The translations under genes were made by a program, and so were the position numbers. The notes under the pieces were generated by a model, which was given only the letters and a program-made list of their open reading frames with translations, did no database searches and had not been told where the DNA came from. A stretch of 64,000 nucleotides of DNA from Roseibacterium beibuensis. GTDB taxonomy: Bacteria; Pseudomonadota; Alphaproteobacteria; Rhodobacterales; Rhodobacteraceae. Within the stretch, counting starts at the first letter, position 1; every line of letters begins with the position of its first letter. Positions 33,635-42,520 of the stretch are shown piece by piece. The DNA is taken from positions 62,001-126,000 of the forward strand of contig NZ_BAABHW010000001.1 in NCBI RefSeq assembly GCF_039542305.1, read 5' to 3'.

Positions 33635-34612
33635 ATGAAAATCTGCATCTTTGGCGCCGGCGCGATCGGCGGTTACATGGGCGTCAAGCTGGCGCAGGCC
33701 GGGGCGGATGTCAGTTTGGTCGCGCGCGGCCCGCATTTGGCCGCGATGAAGGAAAACGGGCTGACCCTGATCGAGGAGAGCGGCACCAGCACCGTGTCCG
33801 TCACCGCCTCGGACAACCCCGCAGATCTGGGGCCGCAGGACTACGTCATCGTGACGCTCAAGGCGCATTCGGTCCCGCCTGTGGTCGACAAGATGCAGCC
33901 GCTCATCGGGCCTGACACGACCATCGTCTCGGGCGTGAACGGTGTGCCCTGGTGGTATTTCCACAAGATCGGCGGCCCGCTTGAGGGGACCCGGCTGGAA
34001 ACCGTCGATCCCGGCAATGCGCAATGGGACGGGTTTGGCCCCGACCGCGTGTTGGGATGTGTCGTTTACCCCGCCGCCGAGGTCTCGGAACCCGGCGTGA
34101 TCAAGCATATCGAGGGCAACCGCTTTTCCCTGGGTGAGCCGGACGGCTCGAAATCGGAGCGTGCGATGGCGCTGTCAAAGGCGCTCGGCGCGGCGGGGCT
34201 CAAGGCGCCGGTGCGTCCCCGCTTGCGCGACGAGATCTGGGTCAAGCTTTGGGGCAACCTGTCCTTCAACCCGATTTCGGCGCTGACCCATGCCACGCTG
34301 GACGTGCTCTGCACCGATCCCGGCACCCGCGCCGTGGCCCGCAACATGATGCTCGAGGCGCAGGAGATCGCCGAGAAGCTGGGCGTGAAGTTCCCCATTG
34401 ACGTCGACCGCCGCATCGATGGCGGCGCTGCCGTGGGCGCGCATCGCACCTCCATGTTGCAGGATCTTGATGCTGGTCGCCCCATGGAAATCGACGCGCT
34501 CTTGGGGTCCGTGCAGGAGCTTGGCCGCGTCACCCAGACGGAAACCCCGACTATCGACACGGTGCTTGGCCTGACACGCCTCCGGGCGCGGGTCGCGGGA
34601 TTGTATAGCTGA
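33635..34612 (+). CDS. 2-dehydropantoate 2-reductase family protein (PanE/ApbA)
   Basis: 325 residues. KICIFGAGAIGGYMGVKLAQ is the NADP-binding Rossmann start; QDYVIVTLKAHSVPPVV and EIWVKLWGNLSFNPISALTH supply the conserved Lys and Asn/Ser substrate region, and HRTSMLQDLDAGRPMEIDAL is the classic C-terminal signature. True PanE makes pantoate for CoA synthesis, but paralogues next to catabolic genes often reduce other 2-oxo acids, and the neighbours here (CoA ligase, Tct transporter) suggest that. Its stop is only 13 bp from that of the convergent tctA gene; a small hairpin at 34619-34637 followed by TTTTT may separate them. Confidence 0.85.
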   Translation: MKICIFGAGAIGGYMGVKLAQAGADVSLVARGPHLAAMKENGLTLIEESGTSTVSVTASDNPADLGPQDYVIVTLKAHSVPPVVDKMQPLIGPDTTIVSGVNGVPWWYFHKIGGPLEGTRLETVDPGNAQWDGFGPDRVLGCVVYPAAEVSEPGVIKHIEGNRFSLGEPDGSKSERAMALSKALGAAGLKAPVRPRLRDEIWVKLWGNLSFNPISALTHATLDVLCTDPGTRAVARNMMLEAQEIAEKLGVKFPIDVDRRIDGGAAVGAHRTSMLQDLDAGRPMEIDALLGSVQELGRVTQTETPTIDTVLGLTRLRARVAGLYS

Positions 34613-34625
34613 AGGGGAGAGCCGG

Positions 34626-36146
34626 TCAGGACGGCTCTGCCCCACTTTTTCCACGCCCGCGCCGGAGCAGTTTGACCGCCGGCAGGAACAGCAGGATCAG
34701 CGCTATGATCGTAATCGGCGCGGCCACGGGGCGGGTGAAGAAGATCGACGGATCCCCCGAAGACAGCAGCAGCGACTGGCGCAATGTCGGCTCGGCGATC
34801 GGGCCAAGCACGATGGCCAGCACCGCCGGGGCGAGCGGGTAGTCGAAGCGGCGCAGGACGAAGGCGCCCAGCCCGAAAATCACGATTAGCCAGATGTCGA
34901 ACATGTCCCGTGTCGCGGCAAACCCGCCTGCGATGGACAGCACGAAGATCATCGGCGCGAGGATCGTGAAGGGCATGCGCAGCATCCAGATGAAGACCGG
35001 GATGAAGGCCAGGTTGATCAGAACCGCCGCGACGTTCGAGATGTAGAACGAACCGATCAGGCCCCACACGAACTCGGTTTCCTGCACGAACAATAGCGGT
35101 CCGGGTACGAGCCCCCAGATCACCATACCGCCGAGCAGGATGGCGGTCGTGGGCGAGCCGGGGATGCCAAGCGTCAGCATCGGCAGCATGGATCCGGTCG
35201 AGGCCGAGTTGTTGGCGGCCTCTGGCGCGGCGACGCCGTCCGGGTTGCCCCGGCCAAATTCATGCGGAACGCGCGAGATCATCTTGGCCACGCCATAGGA
35301 CATGAGGGACGCAGGCGTTGCACCCGCCGCAGGCAGGATGCCGACGAAGAACCCGAGCACCGATCCGATGGCCGTTCCTTTCCAGCCGCGCCGCGTGGCT
35401 TCGGCCGTGTCCGCCGCCATGCCGCGCATGGTCATTTTCGGGTTCGTGCTTTCGACGTCGCCGCGCGATTGCTCGATCGTCCAGAGCATCTCGCCGATGC
35501 CGTAGACGCCGATGGCAAGCACAAGGAAGCCGATGCCCTGCAGGAAACCGGTGATATCGAACAGCACCAACCGGGGCGCGCCCGAGATCTGGTCGAAGCC
35601 GATCGCCCCCAAAACGAGGCCAAAACAGATCGAGAAAATGGTCTTGGGAATGTCATCCCCACCCAGTCCCACGAAGGTGGCAAAGGCCAGAAGCATCAGC
35701 GCAAAGATCTCTGGCGGGCCGAAGGATAGGGCCACGTCGGCAAGCAGCGGCGCGAAAGCGGTGAAGAACACGTTGGCTACGGTGCCGCCCACGAAGGAGG
35801 CCAGCGCTGCCGTGACCAGCGCAAGACTGGCGCGCCCCTGTCGGGCAAGTGGCCTGCCGTCGAAGGTGGTGGCCACGGCGGTCGATGCCCCCGGAATGCC
35901 AAGTGTCACGGATGAAATCGCGCCGCCATACATCGCGCCGTAGTAGATCGCGGCGAGGAAGATGATCGCGCCGCTCGGGGGCACGAGGAACGTGATGGGC
36001 AACAGGATTGCGACCCCGTTCACCGAGCCAAGCCCGGGCATGGCGCCGATGAACAGGCCCACCGTGACCCCGATCACGATCAGCAGGAGGTTCTGGGGTT
36101 GGACGGCCAGCAGCATGCCGTCGCCAAGAAGGGAAAGGATTTCCAT
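34626..36146 (-). CDS. tctA: Tripartite tricarboxylate transporter large permease TctA
   Basis: 506-residue membrane protein with about 10-12 hydrophobic segments. Family stretches: LFIGAMPGLGSVNGVAILLP, YYGAMYGGAISSVTLGIPGA, FFVGILPAAGATPASLMSYG and MLTLGIPGSPTTAILLGGMV (the repeated LGIPG..TTAI motif). Ion-driven uptake of an organic acid together with TctB and TctC. Last gene in the tctC-tctB-tctA order. Confidence 0.93.
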   Translation of the reverse strand: MEILSLLGDGMLLAVQPQNLLLIVIGVTVGLFIGAMPGLGSVNGVAILLPITFLVPPSGAIIFLAAIYYGAMYGGAISSVTLGIPGASTAVATTFDGRPLARQGRASLALVTAALASFVGGTVANVFFTAFAPLLADVALSFGPPEIFALMLLAFATFVGLGGDDIPKTIFSICFGLVLGAIGFDQISGAPRLVLFDITGFLQGIGFLVLAIGVYGIGEMLWTIEQSRGDVESTNPKMTMRGMAADTAEATRRGWKGTAIGSVLGFFVGILPAAGATPASLMSYGVAKMISRVPHEFGRGNPDGVAAPEAANNSASTGSMLPMLTLGIPGSPTTAILLGGMVIWGLVPGPLLFVQETEFVWGLIGSFYISNVAAVLINLAFIPVFIWMLRMPFTILAPMIFVLSIAGGFAATRDMFDIWLIVIFGLGAFVLRRFDYPLAPAVLAIVLGPIAEPTLRQSLLLSSGDPSIFFTRPVAAPITIIALILLFLPAVKLLRRGRGKSGAEPS

Positions 36147-36158
36147 GCGCAGCGCCGC

Positions 36159-36662
36159 CTAGTAGATGATTTCGTACAGCAGATCGAACACCGGATCGGT
36201 GAAAGACATGCCCGACGGCATGGTGATCTGCATGGCGCCCTCGAAGAAGAAGAAGAAAATCAAGGGCGTCGCGACTGCGAGCGAGATGCTCAGGCCCCAG
36301 GAGTGGCGGCCGAGGAAACGCAGGTAGTAGAACAGGAAAACGGCGATCGCCCCGTACATCGAAATGATGTTGATCAGGGCGACGAACACGACCACGCCTC
36401 CGCCCACAAGGGCCACCATTCGCCAGCCATAGCTGTCGAGAAACGGCTCTTCCGAGCGCGATGGCGGCGAAGTTCGCCGCCACCAGTTGAATGCGATCAG
36501 GCCGCAGCAGGCCAGCATGATGGCCGATAGCCAGAACGGCCAGAAGCCGCCCCCGGGCCCGCGGTCGGGGATGTAGCCGATGGGGAGCTCGGCACTCTTC
36601 CACATCAGGTAGATGGAAAAGAGCGCCAAGACCCCGGCGGTTATGATCTCGCCATTGCGCAT
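36159..36662 (-). CDS. tctB: Tripartite tricarboxylate transporter small permease TctB
   Basis: 167 residues with four hydrophobic helices (about residues 7-26, 42-60, 85-115, 120-150). The start GEIITAGVLALFSIYLMWKS and GPGGGFWPFWLSAIMLACCG are typical of TctB; the C-terminus ends in a short loop and LLYEIIY. It lies 12 bp upstream of tctA and 40 bp downstream of tctC. Confidence 0.88.
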   Translation of the reverse strand: MRNGEIITAGVLALFSIYLMWKSAELPIGYIPDRGPGGGFWPFWLSAIMLACCGLIAFNWWRRTSPPSRSEEPFLDSYGWRMVALVGGGVVVFVALINIISMYGAIAVFLFYYLRFLGRHSWGLSISLAVATPLIFFFFFEGAMQITMPSGMSFTDPVFDLLYEIIY

Positions 36663-36702
36663 CGCTGGTCTGCCTTGCTCAAAGTGCCGTCAGGACAAGC
36701 GA

Positions 36703-37674
36703 TTACTCGCCAAGTGCTTCGAGCAGTTCGCGGTGGTTTTCGACCTGCGTTGCCCAGTAGGCGCGCTGTTCGTCGGCATCCATCCAAAGCGGTGCGAGGC
36801 TTTCGGACTCCAGGTAGGACTGCCACTCCTCGGACTGGTAGATGCGGGCGAAGAGGTCCTGGTAATAGGCCGCCGCCTCGTCCGACATACCCGGCGCGCC
36901 GACAACGGCCCGCTGGTTGTAGTACGAGAAGTCGTGACCGAGTTCCCGGATGGTCGGCACGTCGGGATAGGCCGGCAAGCGCTCGTCCGAGAAAGCCAGC
37001 AAAGGCACGAAATCGCCCGCCTCGTAAAAGCCCTTGGCTTCTGCCGGGTTGTTGACCGTCGCCATGATTTGCTGACCGGCAAGATCGCGGGCCACGGCGC
37101 CGCCGCCATCATAGGGGATGTAGTTGATGTCGAGGTCGTAAGCCGCCGACATGAAGGCGATCACGATCGAGTCTTCCTGGCCGGCACCGGTCCCGCCCAT
37201 GACGAATTCGCCGTTCATGGACTGCACCTGTTCGACGAACTGGTCGAAGGTGGTGATGCCGGACTCGGTATGAACCCACAGCACGAAGGGATCGACCCCC
37301 ATCATCGCGACCGGCGTGAAGGTCTGGATGTCGATCCCCAACTCGGACTGCCGCAGAGGTGTGGTGAAGAACGAATTCAGGGTTACCAGGATCGTGTGAT
37401 CGGGATCGGAGGCATTCGCGACGTGGATCAGCGCCTCGGCGCCCGAGCCACCACCCCGGTTGCTTGGAACCAGCGGGCGGTTGGTCATGTCGTATTCTTC
37501 GGCCACCGACTGAATGAACCGGGCGATCTGGTCGGCGCCACCACCCGGGCCAGCCATGATCGTGAAGTCGATTGGGCGCCTCGGCTCCCACTCCTGCGCT
37601 GCCGATGGCAGCGGGGCCAGGGCGACGATTGCCGCACACCCCAATTGCAACAAAACCCGCTTGGAAACCGTCAT
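36703..37674 (-). CDS. tctC: Tripartite tricarboxylate transporter substrate-binding protein TctC
   Basis: 323-residue periplasmic receptor of the Bug family. Signal peptide MTVSKRVLLQLGCAAIVALA with cut after PSAA. Bug-family marks: FTIMAGPGGGADQIARFIQS, PLVPSNRGGGSGAEALIHVA and EFVMGGTGAGQEDSIVIAFM. Start at ATG 37674 because GGAGG lies 10 bp upstream; the frame open to 37689 adds only five residues. First gene of the tct operon, with an AT-rich 150-bp leader (37675-37824) that should hold the promoter. Ligand is likely a mono- or dicarboxylate. Confidence 0.92.
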   Translation of the reverse strand: MTVSKRVLLQLGCAAIVALAPLPSAAQEWEPRRPIDFTIMAGPGGGADQIARFIQSVAEEYDMTNRPLVPSNRGGGSGAEALIHVANASDPDHTILVTLNSFFTTPLRQSELGIDIQTFTPVAMMGVDPFVLWVHTESGITTFDQFVEQVQSMNGEFVMGGTGAGQEDSIVIAFMSAAYDLDINYIPYDGGGAVARDLAGQQIMATVNNPAEAKGFYEAGDFVPLLAFSDERLPAYPDVPTIRELGHDFSYYNQRAVVGAPGMSDEAAAYYQDLFARIYQSEEWQSYLESESLAPLWMDADEQRAYWATQVENHRELLEALGE

Positions 37675-37824
37675 GTCTTTTCCTCCCATGATAAAGACCC
37701 TCGCCGCGCAGACCCCTCAGGAAAGCTCCCCCCTTTCGGAGAGTCTTCGTCGGCATATAGGAAGGTAATTATCTTGCGTGACTATCAGTTCAAGGGAAAT
37801 TTAATTGCGTACCATCGTATTCAA

Positions 37825-38679
37825 TCAATGCGCCAAAACGACAGGGATTTTCGCTTGATCTACAACGGTTTGCGTGTTGCCGCCGAAAAGCGTCTCGCGC
37901 TCGTGACTGTGGCCATACGCCCCCATGATGAGCAAACCGGCCCCGATTGCCTCGGACTTCTCGAGCAGGGCGGTGCCCGGTTTGCGGGAGTCGAACCTGT
38001 GCACATCCGCCGATTTGCCACGCAGGCGGTAGTACTGGACGAGTTCTTCGGCGGTGGCCCCGTGCGGCTCCCCGCTGCCAACCGCGAGAATGCTCACACG
38101 GTCCGCCTTGGCCACGATATCCATGGTCAGGGCGACGGTGCGGGCGGCCTCGAGCGATCCATTCCAGCCAATGGCGACATGTGTGCTGAAATCCGGCGCG
38201 ACCTCATCCGACGGCGGACACATCAGAACCGGACGGCCCGTTTGGAACAGGGCCGATTTCAGCGCATTCGTCCCAAGGTTCCGGTCGCGGTTCGGCTTGG
38301 GCGTCACGACAAGATCGGCGAGGCGTCCGTGATGCTTGATGATATCTCCCATGCGCCCGAATTCTTCGATGAACTGGACGCTTGCGCTGGTGCCATCCGG
38401 GGTTTCGGTCTCGACCAGGTCCAGCGCCCGGGCCGTCTCGTGGATCGCTTCGCGCAGCGCCTCTTCTTCCTGATCGGCCAGTTCTGCCGCCTGGGCCTTG
38501 ATGGTTTCGCTTGCGAAGGCGGGCAGCAGGGTGCTGTAGGGAAACATGTCTTCCGGTTTCGCCCGGCAATGGGCCACGGTGACATGCGCCTTGTGCAGAT
38601 GCGCCAAGGCAGCCGCGTGCCGCATGACCGTTTTCCCCATGCCATCGCCGCGCACGGGAACAAGTATCTTCGCCAGCAT
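37825..38679 (-). CDS. Tandem universal stress protein (UspA family)
   Basis: 284 residues with two Usp domains. Domain 1 opens LAKILVPVRGDGMGKTVMRH; domain 2 begins about residue 150 (FSTHVAIGWNGSLEAARTVA) and ends with the nucleotide-binding signature GLLIMGAYGHSHERETLFGG followed by NTQTVVDQAKIPVVLAH (G-x2-G-x9-G-S/T form). Start at ATG 38679 preceded by GGGAGGGG; the much longer open frame to 39567 is antisense to the next gene and not real. A solo gene upstream of tctC on the same strand. Confidence 0.88.
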   Translation of the reverse strand: MLAKILVPVRGDGMGKTVMRHAAALAHLHKAHVTVAHCRAKPEDMFPYSTLLPAFASETIKAQAAELADQEEEALREAIHETARALDLVETETPDGTSASVQFIEEFGRMGDIIKHHGRLADLVVTPKPNRDRNLGTNALKSALFQTGRPVLMCPPSDEVAPDFSTHVAIGWNGSLEAARTVALTMDIVAKADRVSILAVGSGEPHGATAEELVQYYRLRGKSADVHRFDSRKPGTALLEKSEAIGAGLLIMGAYGHSHERETLFGGNTQTVVDQAKIPVVLAH

Positions 38680-39111
38680 TTCAGCCCCTCCCTTTTTAGG
38701 TCGCGCCAGCGTCAGTCTTGGTCTTTGACGCGACGTGTCGTGGAGAAAATAGTACGAACCCGCGCCATTCCTGAGGAAAAAGTCTCGACGGACCAGCGTG
38801 TTTGAAGCTGACCGCATCGTGGGATCCCTCCTGTGCCCTCGGAATCCGGGCGTTTTGCGCTCCGACCTCCTTGAACTTTCGGTGCTTTTCGAAAGGGAAG
38901 GCTGCGGATCGTTGGAGGTGCGGGATATGCGGCTTCGACGCGCTAAAACGGCTCTTGCCGATCGGACGGTTTCGATTGAGGTTTGCACGCCACATCTCTG
39001 ACCGGGCAATGTCTGAAACCCACCGCTCGCCCCCGTGGGCCGTCTACACGCCGCTGTCGGGCCAAGGGGACCGGGCCCATCGATCCGGTCCTGCAAAGCA
39101 AGAGGAAGAGC
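38680..39111. other. Divergent intergenic region
   Basis: 430 bp between the uspA-type gene (minus) and the FAH-family gene (plus). No frame here has a supportable start and domain. It should contain both promoters; AGAGGAAG just before 39112 is the ribosome site of the plus-strand gene. No dyad stands out. Confidence 0.45.
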
Positions 39112-39795
39112 ATGCCGAATACCGTTATCCCCGCACCCGAGGTGCACAGCATTCCCACGACTGGCGAAGGCGCCTTTCCGGTCCGGCGGGTCTATTGCAT
39201 CGGCCGGAACTATGCCGCGCACGCGGTCGAGATGGGCCATGACCCCGACCGTGAACCGCCCTTCTTCTTCCAGAAAAACCCCGACAACCTCGATCCGTCG
39301 GGCGCGTTTCCCTACCCGCCCAACAGTTCCGACGTGCATCACGAGATCGAGCTGTTGGTCGCTCTGAAAAGCGGCGGCACGAACATCCCGTTGGACAAGG
39401 CGTTGGAGCATGTCTGGGGCTACGGTGTCTGCCTCGACATGACGCGGCGCGATCTGCAGGGGCAGGCCAAGAAGATGGGGCGCCCATGGGAAATCGGAAA
39501 GGCGTTCGAGCGGTCGGCTCCCGTCGGCCCGGTGCGCCCGGTCTCGGAGATTGGCCATCCCGACCACGGTCGCGTTGCGCTGAAAGTGAACGGTGACCTG
39601 AGGCAGGAGGGCGACCTGAACCAGATGATCTGGAAGGTGCCTGAAATGATCTCCTACCTGTCCGAGTATTTCGAACTTGCGCCCGGGGACGTGATCATGT
39701 CCGGCACGCCCGCAGGTGTGGCGGCCGTCGAACGCGGTGACGTGATGGAGGCCGAGATCGAAGGCGTCGGAGCCCTGAGCGTCACCGTCATCTGA
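39112..39795 (+). CDS. Fumarylacetoacetate hydrolase family protein
   Basis: 227 residues, the compact prokaryotic FAH fold. RRVYCIGRNYAAHAVEMGHD is the canonical GRNY start with H near the active site; PFFFQKNPDNLDP, DVHHEIELLVALKSGG (metal-binding E-x-E, here EIEL) and GYGVCLDMTRRDLQGQAKKM follow; MSGTPAGVAAVERGDVMEAE closes the fold. Related enzymes are fumarylpyruvate hydrolase (gentisate/nicotinate-type pathways) and oxaloacetate decarboxylases of the FAHD1 type. ATG 39112 fits the conserved start. It sits beside the quinone-type cluster, consistent with aromatic ring-product hydrolysis. Confidence 0.88.
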   Translation: MPNTVIPAPEVHSIPTTGEGAFPVRRVYCIGRNYAAHAVEMGHDPDREPPFFFQKNPDNLDPSGAFPYPPNSSDVHHEIELLVALKSGGTNIPLDKALEHVWGYGVCLDMTRRDLQGQAKKMGRPWEIGKAFERSAPVGPVRPVSEIGHPDHGRVALKVNGDLRQEGDLNQMIWKVPEMISYLSEYFELAPGDVIMSGTPAGVAAVERGDVMEAEIEGVGALSVTVI

Positions 39796-39830
39796 TCCGG
39801 GCTTGGGTCCGGCCGCACGGCCAAGACGGG

Positions 39831-40523
39831 TCAGTCAAAGACGGACATGACCTCGTCCATGGGTTTCTTGCGTTTGGCGGCGGCTGGCACGGTGGCATCC
39901 TCCGCCGGCCAGCCCACGGGTATGATCATCACCGCCTTTTCATGCGCCGGGCGGCCGCAAAGCTCGGGCAGGAATTTCATCGGGTTCGGCGTGTGTTCCA
40001 GGCAGACGAGGCCGGCCTGGTGAATCGCCGTGATCAGCATACCTGTGGCGATGCCCACGCTTTCGGGCACGTAATAGTTCTTGTAGCGCTGGTTGTCCTC
40101 GGTCAGGCCATAGCGTTGCGCGAAGACGACGATCAGCCAGGGCGCTTTGGTCAGGTGCGGTTTTGACACGCCCGTTCCGATCGGCTCCAGCGCGGCCAGC
40201 CATTCGTCGCCCGCGCCGCCTGCGTAGAACTCCCGCTCTTCCTCCTCGGCCGCGGCGCGGATCGTGGCCTTCATCTCGGGGTTCGCGATGGCCACGAAAT
40301 GCCATGGCTGGTGGTTCGCGCCCGAGGGCGCCGTGACGGCGGCCTCGATGCAGGCCGTGATGATCTCTCGCGGCACGGGACGGCCCGAATAGTCGCGCAC
40401 GGAATGGCGCTTGCGCATGTAGTCGCGAAACGCCTCCACCGCCTGCAACGCCTCCGCGTCCGGTTTCTGGACACGATCGGGCAGGGGAAGCGGTTCGTAG
40501 GAAATCTCGCCTTTCTTATACAT
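39831..40523 (-). CDS. Nitroreductase family flavoprotein
   Basis: 230 residues, FMN-dependent. FRDYMRKRHSVRDYSGRPVP supplies the RHSVRDY phosphate-binding motif, TAPSGANHQPWHFVAIANPE the flavin-stacking APSGAN.QPW segment, and ESVGIATGMLITAIHQAGL the dimer helix; the end is short. The form with an 80-residue insertion and VCLEHTPNPMKFLPELCGRP resembles the iodotyrosine deiodinase-like branch. It begins 3 bp after the stop of the alpha/beta hydrolase, so the two are an operon. Probably a quinone or halo/nitroaromatic reductase by context. Confidence 0.88.
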   Translation of the reverse strand: MYKKGEISYEPLPLPDRVQKPDAEALQAVEAFRDYMRKRHSVRDYSGRPVPREIITACIEAAVTAPSGANHQPWHFVAIANPEMKATIRAAAEEEEREFYAGGAGDEWLAALEPIGTGVSKPHLTKAPWLIVVFAQRYGLTEDNQRYKNYYVPESVGIATGMLITAIHQAGLVCLEHTPNPMKFLPELCGRPAHEKAVMIIPVGWPAEDATVPAAAKRKKPMDEVMSVFD

Positions 40524-40526
40524 GAT

Positions 40527-41366
40527 TTATTCCTGGGTCCGGCAGTCTGTGACAAAGGTGGCGAGGTCTTCGGCAAATCGATCGGGTGCTTCGAGGAACG
40601 GGACGTGCCCGACGCCCTCATACGCAATGAACCGACCCTTTGGCATGATCTCGGCTGCGTGTTCCCCCGTAGCGGGCGAAACCACCGTATCGGCGGCGCC
40701 ATGGATCACCAGACCGGGGCAGGAGAGCGCGCCATAGACCGGGCGAAAGTCGAGGTTCGCCGCGAAAAGCGCGCGCCGGACATGGGCGGGGCAGAGCATG
40801 TTGGCGCCGACAAGCTCGGCATAGACGCGCCGGTCTACGGGCTCTGCCGTGCAGGCGTCGACGAACCGGGCCGTCGCCGCAAGCCGCCGGGGGATGTCCT
40901 CGGTATAGAGGTCGCGGTCGAGGCCCGGGCTGGCGCTGCCGACCATCCAGTCTTCGCGCGCCTTGCCGATGGCCACGATCCCACCGGCCAGCACGATGCC
41001 GCCCAGATGCGCGTCGCCATGCGTGGCGATATGCGCCGCGATCACGCGCGAGCCGTAGGACCAGCCGACCAGGACCGGTTTGTCGAGGCTGGCAGCCTCG
41101 ATCACCGCCTTTACGTCGTCGCCCCAAAGCCGGGTGTCCGTATAGGCCGCGTCCGCCTCGGGTTTGTCCGATCCGCCATGCCCGCGCAGGTCCATCGCGA
41201 CGAGGTGAAACCGGTCGGCCAGCCGCGAGATGGTCGGCGTCCAGCAGATGTATTGCTGCGACCAGCCGTGGATCAAAAGGATCGACGGCGCCGCCGGATC
41301 ACCGGCGGTGGCGTAAGCGATCCGGGTGCCATCCGAGGATGTCGCGAAGTGAGTCTGAAGGTCCAT
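40527..41366 (-). CDS. Alpha/beta hydrolase
   Basis: 279 residues. MDLQTHFATSSDGTRIAYAT opens the fold; LLIHGWSQQYICW is the oxyanion region, DLRGHGGSDKPE a classic loop, VLVGWSYGSRVIA the nucleophile elbow (Ser in GWSYG), and GVGHVPFLEAPDRFAEDL contains the catalytic His, with Asp expected in VIHGAADTVVSP. Start at ATG 41366; the frame open to 41591 is antisense to the divergent gene's leader. Belongs with the nitroreductase; may hydrolyse an ester or ring-cleavage product. Confidence 0.87.
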   Translation of the reverse strand: MDLQTHFATSSDGTRIAYATAGDPAAPSILLIHGWSQQYICWTPTISRLADRFHLVAMDLRGHGGSDKPEADAAYTDTRLWGDDVKAVIEAASLDKPVLVGWSYGSRVIAAHIATHGDAHLGGIVLAGGIVAIGKAREDWMVGSASPGLDRDLYTEDIPRRLAATARFVDACTAEPVDRRVYAELVGANMLCPAHVRRALFAANLDFRPVYGALSCPGLVIHGAADTVVSPATGEHAAEIMPKGRFIAYEGVGHVPFLEAPDRFAEDLATFVTDCRTQE

Positions 41367-41602
41367 GATGTCCGTTTCGTCTTTTTGCGGCTGGCATGGC
41401 GCAGCGTGGCTTCGTTTCGGGCAGGATGATGCGCGGAATGATCGGGCGGAGCAAACCGAAAGGCCGGGGCGGGCGGCACCCGTCACCTCTGAGATTACGC
41501 ACAGACCCCATGCGCGCATGTGCATTGAGGCAGAGGAGATTACGACCATTTTACCGCCAGACACCGGCCAAACCGCCGATGAGCCATTCAAGGAGGAGCG
41601 AA
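41367..41602. promoter_or_regulatory. Divergent control region of the two quinone-type operons
   Basis: 236 bp between the hydrolase-nitroreductase pair and the dioxygenase-esterase pair. It contains a perfect 12-bp palindrome CATGCGCGCATG (41509-41520) and a 9-bp direct repeat GAGATTACG (41491-41499 and 41536-41544) that flank each other. These are candidate operator elements; no regulator gene is adjacent. AAGGAGGAG at about 41591 is the ribosome site of the plus-strand gene. Confidence 0.45.
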
Positions 41603-42520
41603 ATGCCCAAGACCATTCCCGGCATCCACCACGTGACGGCCATTTCCGGGCCGCCGCAGCCCAATGTCGATTTCTTCACCGGCCTGCTGGGTCAGCGGCT
41701 GGTCAAGAAGACCGTGAATTTCGATGCGCCCGACACCTACCACCTCTATTACGGCGACGACGCCGGGTCGCCCGGCACCATCCTGACCTTCTTTCCCTTC
41801 GCCAATGCGGGCCCCGGTCGGGCCGGTGCAGGGATGGCAAGTGCCTATGCCTATGCCGTTCCGAAGGGTGGGTTTGATGCGTGGATGGAAAAGCTGGCCT
41901 CCGACGCCGTCGATTTCGAAGGCCCGGTGGAGCGGTTCGGCCAGCGCGTCATCACCCTGCGCGACCCCGATGGCGCACCGGTCGAGTTGATCGAAACGGA
42001 GCGCGAGAGCGCGGACGCGTTGGACGGGTTCCACTCCGTCACCCTGTGGGAGCGCGACCTTGCGCCGACCGCGAAGCTCTTGACCGATATCTTCGGTTAT
42101 CAAGAGCAGGGGCACGAGACCATCGATGGGGGCGAGCGCCTGCGCTTCGCCGTTCCGGGCGATGCCCGCGGCACGGTGGTGGACCTGATGCGCTCGGACG
42201 CGCCGTCGATCGGTCGGCAAGGGGCCGGGACCATCCATCACGTGGCCTTCCGAGCCGAGGATGACGACACGCAGATGGCTTGGCGCGAAGCGGTGGCCTC
42301 GGCCGGGTTCGATGTTACGCCGCAGATCGATCGGCAGTATTTCAACGCGATCTACTTCCGCGAGCCGGGCGGCGTTCTGTTCGAAATCGCCACCGATCCG
42401 CCGGGCTTTGCCGTGGACGAGCCGCAAGAGACGATGGGGCAGGACCTGAAACTGCCGCCGCAATACGAATCCATGCGCGACCGGATCGAGGCGGTTCTGC
42501 CGCCCCTGAAGGTAGCATGA
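41603..42520 (+). CDS. Ring-cleaving dioxygenase, VOC family (MhqO-like)
   Basis: 305 residues with two glyoxalase-fold halves. PKTIPGIHHVTAISGPPQPN carries the first metal His pair, TYHLYYGDDAGSPGTILTFF the following strands; the second half has GTIHHVAFRAEDDDTQMAW with the second His and GGVLFEIATDPPGFAVDEP with the metal Glu. This is the layout of MhqO/MhqE and LinE-type extradiol dioxygenases acting on (substituted) hydroquinones or catechols. ATG 41603 is preceded by AAGGAGGAG. It overlaps the carboxylesterase gene by 4 bp. Confidence 0.88.
   Translation: MPKTIPGIHHVTAISGPPQPNVDFFTGLLGQRLVKKTVNFDAPDTYHLYYGDDAGSPGTILTFFPFANAGPGRAGAGMASAYAYAVPKGGFDAWMEKLASDAVDFEGPVERFGQRVITLRDPDGAPVELIETERESADALDGFHSVTLWERDLAPTAKLLTDIFGYQEQGHETIDGGERLRFAVPGDARGTVVDLMRSDAPSIGRQGAGTIHHVAFRAEDDDTQMAWREAVASAGFDVTPQIDRQYFNAIYFREPGGVLFEIATDPPGFAVDEPQETMGQDLKLPPQYESMRDRIEAVLPPLKVA

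Noticed and set aside
36613..38805. A 730-codon plus-strand frame through the tct and uspA genes
   Set aside because: It is antisense to well-identified genes (tctB, tctC, uspA), has no domain and no ribosome site; a by-product of GC-rich codon use.
37825..39567. 580-residue protein with UspA only at its end
   Set aside because: The first ~300 codons are antisense to the FAH gene and to non-coding DNA; ATG 38679 has GGGAGGGG and starts the Usp fold.
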